A stretch of 64,000 nucleotides of DNA from GCA-003244245 sp052390115. Its GTDB lineage: Bacteria > Actinomycetota > Actinomycetes > Mycobacteriales > Pseudonocardiaceae. Under the pieces are notes generated by a model. The model ran no database searches, was not told the origin of the DNA, and saw nothing but the letters and a program-made list of their open reading frames with translations. Made by a program: the position numbers and the translations under genes. Positions 36,301 through 45,000 of this stretch are shown here, in pieces. The first letter of the stretch is position 1. Every line of letters begins with the position of its first letter. The stretch lies in NCBI GenBank assembly GCA_052390115.1, contig JBQTHE010000033.1, forward strand, positions 51,984 to 115,983. Reading direction: 5' to 3'.

Positions 36301-39300
36301 GCTCGCCGGCTACAGCGCCGCGATGGTCCGCGCCGCCGCCGATACTGACCCTGAAGGCCCCGACCCCGAGACGGTCGAGCAGGCCCTCAGCGACACCACT
36401 CGCGGTGGGTTCGACGGCGGCGCCATGGTCCTCACAACCGCCCGCAGCACCGCCGGTGGCATCGCCAGCCATCTTCTCCGTGAGCTGTGCGCCCGCGACG
36501 ATGGCACCAACGTCATCAGCGCCCTCGTTCGCGGCAACAACCGCGCCTTCCGCGAGTTCACCGAGCCTGAGCACGGCGGTGGCTTCCTCGTTGGCACCAA
36601 GGGACTGTGGCAAGGCGTCGATGTGAGCGATGAGCAGCGGCTGCGCCTGGTGTGGATCAACAAGCTGCCGTTCGCCCCGTTCGCCGCCCCGATCATCGAA
36701 GCGCGCCGCGCCGTCGTTGTTGCCCGAGCCAGCAATGCCGGCGCCGAAGATCCCGACGCAATCGCCACGGAACGGTACTACCTCCCGCTCGCCGCCCTCC
36801 AGCTCCGGCAGGCCGTCGGGCGACTCGTGCGCTCCGAACGTCACCGCGGCGTCATCATCATCAGCGACCGCAAGCTCGCCGGACAGACCTCGCTTCGCCG
36901 TTCCTACCGACGGACCTTCCTCGGCAGCCTTGATCAGGACCTGCTACGTGACGATCCTGACACCGGCGAGGCCGCCGGCGGCAATGTAGTTCCGATGGCC
37001 GAAGGCTGGGCCCGCATCTGGCAGTTCTTCGCCCGGCACGGCCTGCTCGACCATGCCCGTGCTGACGAGCTGTGTGCGCCCGATGCCCTCGACGAGCACA
37101 CCCTGCTTCCGCAGACCCGCCGCATACGCCAGCTCGCCATGACCCCCGACGAGGTCGCGAAGCACACCGTCGCGGGGACACTCGAGTCCGAGGTACTCGA
37201 CCGGGCCGCCCAGATTGGCGGGCTGCTGCGCCTGTCCGACAGCCCGGCCACCTTGAAGGAAAGCCAGCAGCGCATCATTGGCGCGGTCGCAACCGGCCAG
37301 GACGTCCTCGGGCTGCTGCCGACCGGGTTCGGCAAGAGCTTTTGCTTCCAACTGCCTGCTCTTGTCCTGCCCGGCGTCACGCTCGTCATCAGCCCGCTTG
37401 TGGCACTCATGACCGACCAGGCTCTCGAACTGAACCGCAGCATCGGCGGCGCCGTCCGGGCGCTCGTCGCCCCGCTGCGCGAGTCGAGTTCGCGCGCTGG
37501 CAAGACCGAAGTCGCCGACCAGCTGCTGGGCCGCGCCGACCACGGCATCCGCATGGTCTATGTCAGCCCGGAACGGCTGTGCCAGCGCCGCTTCCAGCAG
37601 GTGGTCCGTGACGCCGTCGCCGCCGGACGCATCAACCGCATCGCGCTCGACGAGGCGCACACGTTCGTTCAGTGGGCCGACTTTCGGCCCTCGTTCAGCC
37701 GTGTCGAACGCTTCCTCGGCGAGCTCCGCCGCGATCACGGGTTCAAGGTCACTGCGCTGACCGCGACGGCCAACCACAGCGTCCACGCCGGCCTACGCGA
37801 AGACGTCTTCGGGCTGCCCGGCGCTTGGCCAGCCGTCGGCAGTCCCGAAGCCGCAGCAGAGCCGATCGTCACGGTCCTGGAGAACCCGATCCGGCCCGAG
37901 CTAGCTGTCTTCCGCCGCAGCATCGGCGCTGCCAACCCCGCCCTTGTTGCTGGCCTCGCCGAGGAAGTCCTTGACGGTGTCGCCGACCACGCCATCTTCT
38001 ACTGCCTGACCGTGAAGGAGGTCGTGGCGCTGCACGCGCAGCTGGTCGACTACCTCGGTGACGGCGGCCGTGTCCGAGTCCGTCGCTTCCACGGCCGACT
38101 GACCGAAGCGGAGAAGTCCGCCGTCCTCACCGAGTTCCGCGAAGCTCCCAAGCGCGGCGAGGAGGACTACGTCCCGCTGATCGTCGTCGCCACCTCCGCC
38201 TTCGGCCTCGGCATCAACCGCGACGACATCCGCACCGTGTTCGCGGTCAGCGCCCCCACAGACCTGTCCGCGCTCTACCAGCAGCTCGGCCGCGCTGGCC
38301 GTGACGTGGCCGGCTCTTCCACCGCCGGCGCCGATCCCGACGCACCGGAGCCGTCCAACGAGTCTCCAGGCGAACCCGACGCTGTAGTGGCAGTCCCGAA
38401 CGTCGGTCTGGCCCTGATGACCAACCGTGGGCTGCGGACCGTGCAGTTTATGACGAGCAACGACCTGCACCCCGGGCTGCTCACGCGCATGGCACAGCAC
38501 ATCCTGGCTGCCGGCACGGTCCTGGACTCCGGCACCGTCGCTGACAACCTCATCGGCGAGGACCTCAGCGCCGGACGGCTCACCCCTGACGAGGCTCGCA
38601 AAGTCCGCACGGCCGAGGAGTACACCGCAGGCGTCGTCCGCGCCTTCACCGCCCTCGCCGATCTGGGTGCGGTCGACGACCTGGGCGACTTCCCGCCGCT
38701 GGCTGTCGTGAAGGCCAGCGAACTGCCGCCCCCTGTCGAACAACCCGAGCCTAGCAGCGTCGACGACATCCTCGAACACGTCGTCCTAGCCGTCCTCGCC
38801 CTGCCCGCACGCCCGACACCCGGGCGGCTCGGCCGGTCCCGCCTGGACGTGGTAGCACTCCACGACCACCTGGCCCGCAGCGTCCAGGAATACCGCGCGG
38901 TGTCCACTGACCCGGCCGGAACGTGGCAGATACTGGCCGACCTGCACGACCTCGGCCGTCTCGACGTCAGCGCCGCCCCGAGCCGCAAGCTCGTCACCGG
39001 GATTCTCGTCCACAGCAGCGCCGTCCCGGCCGGCTTCACCGCAGCGGTCTCCGGCAAGGCTGCGCGAGCCGCCGTCGAAGTCGGACACCTGATCAGCTTC
39101 TTCGCCGACACCAACGTTTGCGCCAACCGCAAGTTCGCTGACTACTTCGGCGTCCCCGACCTGCCCCCGGGATGCTGCACCACCGCGGAGAACCGCTGCT
39201 CCGCATGCTGGGACTTTACCGACACCTGGTCGGTGGGCCAGACCAAGCCGGTAGTCGCCAGGCGCCTCCAGACACCGCGACCCCGTCCGGCGGGAGCGCG

Positions 39301-39643
39301 CGTCGACTCCGCGCACCGCCAGCGGCGGCTCGACGACCATGTCTTCAAGCTCGTCCACCATGTGTTCCGAGGCGTGCACCCGCTGGACCTCGTCCGTGTC
39401 CTGCGCGGCGTCGACTACCGCTGGGACCCGCGCGCCCGCAGACGCCGCTACCTGCCCACGGCCCTGACGACCAGCCGCTTCTTCGGTTCCAAGCCCGGCG
39501 TCACTGAAGCCGCCGTCCGTGCCAGCCTGGACCGGCTCGAAGACGACGGGCGCGTCGTACGCGAGGGCGTCCTGTACCGCGAAATCGGCAACGTCCGCCG
39601 CGCCGCAGCCCGCGCAGCCCGTGCTGCCGCAGGAGCACCGTGA
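33350..39643 (+). CDS. DEDDh exonuclease-DinG-like helicase-RecQ helicase fusion (protein A)
   Basis: This 2097-residue protein joins several nucleic-acid modules. Residues 12-70 look like a winged helix. Residues 93-265 are a DEDDh exonuclease: D98-V-E100, D192 (YNGTEADFPLL) and H248-x-A-x2-D253. Residues about 365-1230 are a DinG/XPD-like superfamily 2 helicase: Walker A GTGKS (395-399), DEAH 603-606, and GRLVRS near 1157. The four iron-sulfur cysteines usual in DinG are not visible. An acidic linker (about 790-860) interrupts it. Residues about 1290-1960 are a RecQ helicase: TGFGKS (1325-1330), DEAH 1434-1437, GRAGRD (1647-1652) and zinc cysteines C1924, C1942/C1943, C1950, C1953. A C-terminal winged-helix-like end follows. 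TTG start, eight bases after AGGGAG. It overlaps protein B by four bases. DNA unwinding and degradation is the likely role. Confidence 0.88.
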   Translation: MPQASNGAQPTGHVARLVDLLAAYPDGLTGAQVRSSSAFSAVPAARLAALIGTALALGHVTETTGRLHAVNAAAASATEPTDAEPLTTAHALRAVVLDVESIVKTTSKEPFTDKRIYQIGAVRAGTDSAWIAAEPAFTRWLGLPDDTWVIFSEGAGAEQRASAVAPADALMALQAYCDSADVLVTYNGTEADFPLLNESFAREGLPPLAGTYVDAYYLALALWPSAPSHRLAELAAHVGVRVDDLRWHDATADSEMLSRLLTVGASALMSWPAERRDLIASVCTDSPAWHLMRDLAGSGGGTASAHSAAQAAAVLETGLVATVRRPAAGIPAPGMGSLTVADDLRGTDGNVDPIALARVVHDTDAARRPAQDEMTTRLHAWAQAGTSALIEAPTGTGKSYAILAAAMQWLHADPRHRVIVATFTKQLQAQLADDVAALNVAVPGLIEASDVVKGAANRLSLRALVAALADASSPPARSARPGNRNRFLSDPKFRELLAYLTLRLLAANDVQAGWAARSTDPVDLPAIFSGAYIGKVVSLWLNSLSQASNGEYDARAPQALAAHTDLVAEALGNHRLILANHALLLAHLDDLAGLGPDTLLVVDEAHQLEDAATSALTTTLDYQAVEDLLAELADWTRDNTRGRGAEGGSVADAVRNLGFLLEHEQLPKAAGQAFDARSGGGPGSRIGSRAVTLASPYSGDSGIRQVGHLSTLLLRLSGQCEALVGALGAFLTAHGTTLDYFARERLHALIVRVAGVAAAATTIVADVDAIIVASPDPRSAVGPARPGRVASPAPTANADLDGGTDSDATDAVGTEEGIDDEPNGDDLPDDGDDLADDLDMDGPQDTDEGGAGAGQAVPDESLPLGSLPPGTTNRVVYAEETEVLRGGLRTYPFELSTAPIELPEDATWRQFTAMFVRTYYVSATLRVAGEWTFIRQRLGLGPAIDQIALDTPFKLGTQAELVCLSDFPSWAEQSEGAARTVAHQLAGYSAAMVRAAADTDPEGPDPETVEQALSDTTRGGFDGGAMVLTTARSTAGGIASHLLRELCARDDGTNVISALVRGNNRAFREFTEPEHGGGFLVGTKGLWQGVDVSDEQRLRLVWINKLPFAPFAAPIIEARRAVVVARASNAGAEDPDAIATERYYLPLAALQLRQAVGRLVRSERHRGVIIISDRKLAGQTSLRRSYRRTFLGSLDQDLLRDDPDTGEAAGGNVVPMAEGWARIWQFFARHGLLDHARADELCAPDALDEHTLLPQTRRIRQLAMTPDEVAKHTVAGTLESEVLDRAAQIGGLLRLSDSPATLKESQQRIIGAVATGQDVLGLLPTGFGKSFCFQLPALVLPGVTLVISPLVALMTDQALELNRSIGGAVRALVAPLRESSSRAGKTEVADQLLGRADHGIRMVYVSPERLCQRRFQQVVRDAVAAGRINRIALDEAHTFVQWADFRPSFSRVERFLGELRRDHGFKVTALTATANHSVHAGLREDVFGLPGAWPAVGSPEAAAEPIVTVLENPIRPELAVFRRSIGAANPALVAGLAEEVLDGVADHAIFYCLTVKEVVALHAQLVDYLGDGGRVRVRRFHGRLTEAEKSAVLTEFREAPKRGEEDYVPLIVVATSAFGLGINRDDIRTVFAVSAPTDLSALYQQLGRAGRDVAGSSTAGADPDAPEPSNESPGEPDAVVAVPNVGLALMTNRGLRTVQFMTSNDLHPGLLTRMAQHILAAGTVLDSGTVADNLIGEDLSAGRLTPDEARKVRTAEEYTAGVVRAFTALADLGAVDDLGDFPPLAVVKASELPPPVEQPEPSSVDDILEHVVLAVLALPARPTPGRLGRSRLDVVALHDHLARSVQEYRAVSTDPAGTWQILADLHDLGRLDVSAAPSRKLVTGILVHSSAVPAGFTAAVSGKAARAAVEVGHLISFFADTNVCANRKFADYFGVPDLPPGCCTTAENRCSACWDFTDTWSVGQTKPVVARRLQTPRPRPAGARVDSAHRQRRLDDHVFKLVHHVFRGVHPLDLVRVLRGVDYRWDPRARRRRYLPTALTTSRFFGSKPGVTEAAVRASLDRLEDDGRVVREGVLYREIGNVRRAAARAARAAAGAP

Positions 39644-41913
39644 CCCTGACGCAGCCTGGAACCAGCTGGCGGCCCTACGAGGACGCGTCGCTACTGACCG
39701 CCCCGATGACGCTGGGGCCAGGCCACGCCGACCCCACCGACGAGCAGGCACTCACCGCCTACCTCGGCCAGCTCGTCGCCGAGCGCGACGCCCCCGTCCA
39801 CGTGGCCGTCGCCTTCAACGCCGCGTTCTTCGGCTATGACCTCACCGCACGTGCCTACGTCGGCGGCCCGCTCGAACTTGACGACTTCCCGCACGTCAGG
39901 TTCGGAGAGACCACCGACGCGCTTCCGGTAGGAGCGATGGTCACCGTCACCGCCGGCGCTGCACCCCTCTACGCCGAAGTCGTTTACAAGGAAGGCGCGC
40001 ATCCTGACCTCGGCGACGACGGGCATGTTCCCGCTTGGCTGTCCGGAGCTCCCGCGAACGCGACCGGCCCCGGCCACATCGACGACACCCTGACCGAGCC
40101 GATCCTCACGGAACGGCTCGTGTGCGACTTCGACGCCTTCGGTCAGGACTTCACCGTCACCCAGGCCCGCCTGGATGCCTGGCGGGCCCGTGGCAAGCAC
40201 GTCAACACCGCCGGGCACCTGCTGCTGCGCTCGCGCTACACCAGCGTCGGCCAGGCACAGCTCAACGACGTCGCCTTCTACGCCGAGTACCTGCTCGGTG
40301 CAGTCCGTGACAGGTGCCTGAGCTTCGCTGCACCCCAGCCGCTGCTCAGCATGCTCACCGATACCGCCGGTCCCGAGCAGATCGACGCCGCGGTCCGCGG
40401 ACTGCTGCGCACCGTCACTCACGCTCTGGCCCACGCACCCGGCGTCCGCATGTGGCGCTCGTACGCCTTCAGCACCGACAGCCTCGCGCGCCGACTGGCC
40501 GACCCAGGCGTGCTCGGCGGAGCCGACCTGACCAGGGAAGCCCGCACCCTCGGCCGAGCACCCGTCGTGCGAACCACTCGGTTCGCGCCCGCCGGTCCCA
40601 CTGTCAGCTACGCAGCAGTCGCCCGGCACCTCGAGTCGGTCGAGAACGCCAGCGCACAGCTGTCCGGCACGCGGTATCCGCTGACCATCTGCCACGCGAA
40701 CACCGTCATCGCCGACTATCTCGCCGACCACGCTGCCGACGCTGTGCTACCCACCGGAGTGGGTGTCCGCCTCGACGACGACTGGCAGGGTGGGGGAGTC
40801 TGGCGCACCGAGCACCCCGCGACCCCGCAGCCCGGCATCGACTTGCTCACCGCCGGCGGCCTGGGCTGGGCGAGCACCCTGCCACAACCAGACCCAGAAG
40901 AACTCGAGGCCGAAGACCACAACGAGCCGGACGACGAACCACCGGTCACCATCACCGACAGCCAGATCTCGTGGGTCGTGCCGGTAAGACTCGCGCACCT
41001 GGTCAGAGGGCGGAGCCCGCTGCCGCGGCAGATAGCTGGTCTGATCACCGGCGGCGGTGCACAGCCGGGCCGGACCGTCCGTCTCAGTCTTGTCCACGAA
41101 GGCGTTGAGCTTGCCACCGACGAAGCCACGCAAGACGGAGTCGGTGTGCAAGGCTCGGTCGCCGACGCAGGCAAACGACCCCAACTGGCCCCGCTGACGT
41201 GGCCGCTCGAGCTGCTCCCCGCCGTCAAAGTCACATTCGTCCTCCCGCTAAGCGCATCAGGCTCTTCCGCCGGCTCACTGATCACCGCGTCCACGACGAG
41301 ACTGGACGTGCCCGTCGATATCGACGGCGTCGTCTACGACCACGAGTTCGATCCGCGCGTTCTCACCCGCGACACCGCGCCAGGCAGCATCGACCGGCAC
41401 GGCAGACCGCCGCGGTCGCTCAGCCTGGCCGACCACATCGTCCGTGTCGTCCGCACCCAAGGCTGGCTCCATGACGACGGGACGGCCGTGCTCGAAACCT
41501 CAGACCTACCCACCGCCATCTACGGCGACACCCTCCACGACAGGGCCGCAGAGGAGCTGTTCACCGCCCTAATCACGCTGGTGGGCGCCGGCACCCTGCG
41601 CATCGCACGGCTCGCCCGCACACCTGACGGCCTGCGCTACCCGCCCGCATCCGGTCAGATCGGAACCGTCGAAGTCATCACCTGGACCCCGCCCGGCAGC
41701 GCAGACGCCGGTGCGACAACGCTGCCGCCCGTGCTGCACGGCTACGTCACGACCCAGGACGTCCGCTGGTTCCTGCGCCGCATCAAGGGCACCCCCAGCT
41801 ACGAGGCCGAACAGTCATGGGCAGACCAGCTACGCCGCCACGGACGGCCTATCCGGCCTCTCCCACCCGGGTTCACTTACGTCCGCGAGCACCGGCGCAC
41901 ACGCCACTGGTGA
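39640..41913 (+). CDS. unassigned 757-residue protein of the helicase/ATPase operon (protein B)
   Basis: I do not recognise this family. The protein begins GTG (overlapping the helicase stop by four bases, GTGA) and is translationally coupled to it. It has no signal peptide or membrane helix. An acidic linker near residues 420-440 (EELEAEDHNEPDDEPP) divides an N-terminal part, with many mixed alpha/beta segments, from a C-terminal part with IVRVVRTQGWLHDDGTAVLET and a late RWFLRRIKG, which could be a winged-helix or DNA-contacting region. No Walker, nuclease or methylase motif is obvious. Its position suggests a structural or specificity subunit for A and C; this is inference. Confidence 0.8.
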   Translation: MTLTQPGTSWRPYEDASLLTAPMTLGPGHADPTDEQALTAYLGQLVAERDAPVHVAVAFNAAFFGYDLTARAYVGGPLELDDFPHVRFGETTDALPVGAMVTVTAGAAPLYAEVVYKEGAHPDLGDDGHVPAWLSGAPANATGPGHIDDTLTEPILTERLVCDFDAFGQDFTVTQARLDAWRARGKHVNTAGHLLLRSRYTSVGQAQLNDVAFYAEYLLGAVRDRCLSFAAPQPLLSMLTDTAGPEQIDAAVRGLLRTVTHALAHAPGVRMWRSYAFSTDSLARRLADPGVLGGADLTREARTLGRAPVVRTTRFAPAGPTVSYAAVARHLESVENASAQLSGTRYPLTICHANTVIADYLADHAADAVLPTGVGVRLDDDWQGGGVWRTEHPATPQPGIDLLTAGGLGWASTLPQPDPEELEAEDHNEPDDEPPVTITDSQISWVVPVRLAHLVRGRSPLPRQIAGLITGGGAQPGRTVRLSLVHEGVELATDEATQDGVGVQGSVADAGKRPQLAPLTWPLELLPAVKVTFVLPLSASGSSAGSLITASTTRLDVPVDIDGVVYDHEFDPRVLTRDTAPGSIDRHGRPPRSLSLADHIVRVVRTQGWLHDDGTAVLETSDLPTAIYGDTLHDRAAEELFTALITLVGAGTLRIARLARTPDGLRYPPASGQIGTVEVITWTPPGSADAGATTLPPVLHGYVTTQDVRWFLRRIKGTPSYEAEQSWADQLRRHGRPIRPLPPGFTYVREHRRTRHW

Positions 41914-42020
41914 TGGAGTGAGACCAGCCCACACGGTTACATCAGTTCGGCCGCGAAAGTGTCCGACAGGCAACGCACACTGAACGAGGGCACCCAACCG
42001 GGAGCCGAGAAAGGACACCG

Positions 42021-45000
42021 ATGCGCAGGCCACAACAGCCCGAGCCGGTTCCCTCCCCGGACTACCAGGTGCGAGGAGACAACGACGGACCGCTGCCTGC
42101 CAGCCTCGAGCAGATGGAAGCCCTCCAGCACTTCGGCGACGTGCTCAACATGCTGCCTGACCCCATCGCGGCCTGCGTTGATGACCTCACCGATGACGAC
42201 GTTCGGCGCATGCTCCGAAGCCTCAGCCTGCGCTACCGCGGGTACGTGCTGGACAGCTTGAACATGCCGCGCATGCAGCCTCGCAACGTCAGCGAGAGAC
42301 TCGGCGCCGACGTCCGCGGCGCCCTTGGGCGGGCCCGGCCCGCTTACCGCCGCGAAGTGCTCACCATCCTGACCTCCTCAGCCTGGGAGCAGCTTGTGTC
42401 CGCCGTCGCTCGCCGGTACGCCGAGCACCCGCAGCACGACTTCGGGCCACTCGAGGACCGCTGGCATGGCTCGGTGCTGCGCTCCACCGTTTGGGCCAAT
42501 CTGCAAGCCAGCATCGACTCCGCATACGTATGGCAGTGGGCCGCCGAGCAGTCCTGGTGGCTGCCTGCCGGTCTTAGTTCCATCCACGGCGACCAGGTTC
42601 GGGCCGCCGCCCGCGACGTCGTCGCGCTGCAGGACGGGCGCTCGCCGAGCTTCGCGGCCGACCACACCAACGTGACCGTCTCGGTCGACGAGCGCGACGG
42701 GCTCGACGACGACGTCGATGAGGCGACTGACGACGCCGAGGTGGATCATGATCTGGCGCCGAGGATCGCCACGATGTCGACTGGTGACGTCGCCACGGAG
42801 CCGGCGGCCGCACAGCAGGAAGAGGCCCCTTGGCCCACCATCAGCGCAGCCTCCGACACCGCCTCCGCTAACGCAGCGATGTCGCTGGCCCACTCCAGTC
42901 CTGCGGAAGCCGAGATCGCTGCCAGCGAGCTCGTCGAGACGAATCTCGACGAGCTCGCTGGCGCCGTCGAACAGCTCACCGCTGCTGTTGCCGTGGTGCG
43001 GGAGCACGCCGCCACCGCGGTACTCGCCCAGCTCACCGCGGGCGGCCGGCCACACGACGTCGACCTCGCGGCGCTGACACGGCTCGCAGCGCAGTTCGAC
43101 AGCGTCGCCGGTGCGCTCGAGGCGGCAGGTGAGCAGGTTTCCGCCCTCACCGTGGCGGCGGTCTACGACAGCCTTAACAGGCTTCGTGCCACCCGGGCCG
43201 CTGCCCACATCTACCAGCAACAGCAACAGCGTCTGAGCCGACTGCTGACACTGACTCAGCGGGTATACAACGAAACCGTCGCTGTCCAGGTTGAGACCGT
43301 GGCTGAGTCCGTGCGCGCGCTCCTGGCCACGGAGATCTGGGACCCCGCCGATCACGAGTCCGCCGATGCGCTCGACGAGCTATCGCGCATCGTCGAGATC
43401 GACCCGGGCGCCGCAGGCATCGACATGGCCGAGCTCGCCGATATGCAGACACGCGCGATGGCCCGGCTGCCCGTGGCCCTCGTCATGTCCGCGGTCACCG
43501 GGCAGCTGCGCTTCAGCGATGAGGTGGCCCCGACGCTGACCGCCGCCCCGGACCACGCAAGCACCATCCCACTGCAGTCCATCTCACTGGCCGCTACCGG
43601 CACCGGCGACGCTGCCCACACACCACCCGAACTGTCCCAGGACGAACCCGCACCGGAGCCAACATCGAATCCGGTCGCCAGCCCCGACACCGCCAGGACC
43701 GACGCGTACGGGGACCTCGATAACACCATCCCCGGCGAGCCGAGCGGCGCCGAGCGAATCGTCGCCGACCGCGCGAAGATTGGCGCGCTCATCAGCGGCC
43801 AGCGCTACGGAACGGCGGCTGTCGTCGCCGACCGTTTCGGCTTCGATGACGCGTTCCATCGCATCCTTACCGTCGCCGCCCTCGCCGACGCCGCCCGCAG
43901 CGAGACCGGACCGTGCGCGAGCGCACTGCTCGAACTGCTCAACGAGCTCAGCAGCGACGACATAACCGAAAACGGCGTCACCTGCCTGCTCGCCGTGCCC
44001 GCCCTGCTGCGCGCTGCCATCGTCACGGGTCAGCCAGCTGCCGGAGCGCTTCTGACCGACATCAGCAGCCGCCTGGAGAGCAACCTAGGCGCTGTCGCCG
44101 CCGAGATCGGCCGACGCGCCGTTTCGAACATCTTCGCCGGAGGAGCCCTACGTCGCCTGCTGTCCGACGTACCCGCCCTCGAGCGGCGCGTCACCGAGGC
44201 ACAGGACAGCGCCCGGGCATTCAACCGCACCCGCCGCCTGCGCTTCGCCCGCGCCACAGACATCGCCAAGCGCTGGCTCGCCCACGACGGACTTCTCGGC
44301 ACGATGCTTGAAGCAGCGGCGAACAACGATATCAAGGCCGCGACTGAGACCGCCGCCACGATGGTCAGGCTCTCAGACCCAAGCGAGATCAACCGAGAGC
44401 TCGACACGATCGACCGGACCCTACGAGGACGCGGCGGCAAGCCTCTCGATGGCGCCGGCCGGCACGACCTCGTCAATCTGGTCACCGAGGTCCGGCGCCC
44501 CATCAGCGCCTGGGTAGAGGCCGTCCTTGCCGTTGCCGAGCACCAGAGGAATAGCGGCAACAGCTGGGCTGCCCAAGAGCTGTCCGACATGCGGACCGCC
44601 GTGCTAGCCCGCGCCGACGCCGTCCTGGATGCACTTGAGGAGAACGCCACCGATCCGCTGCTTGCTGCAGCCGCACGTGCTGCAGCAAGCTCGTTGCCCG
44701 TCACGTTCGCGCTGCTCGACGGCGACGCCAGCCTGTCGATCAGCGAACCGCCGGCAGCGCTCGTTCTGACCGGCGAGCTCCTCAAGGTCGAGGGAGCGAC
44801 TGTCCAACCGGATCTCGGCAATGTCGCCCTGCCTGAGCACGTCGGAACCGATACGGTCCTGGCTGCCGTCGAGCGCCCCTGGGACGGGGCTGTGCGCAGC
44901 CAGGTCCGCGGCGAGAACTACCACACCGCCCGGTACATTCTCGACCTTGCCGCGACGGGTCAGCTGCCGGGCTGCGGGAACGGCGCGCATCCGACCGCCG

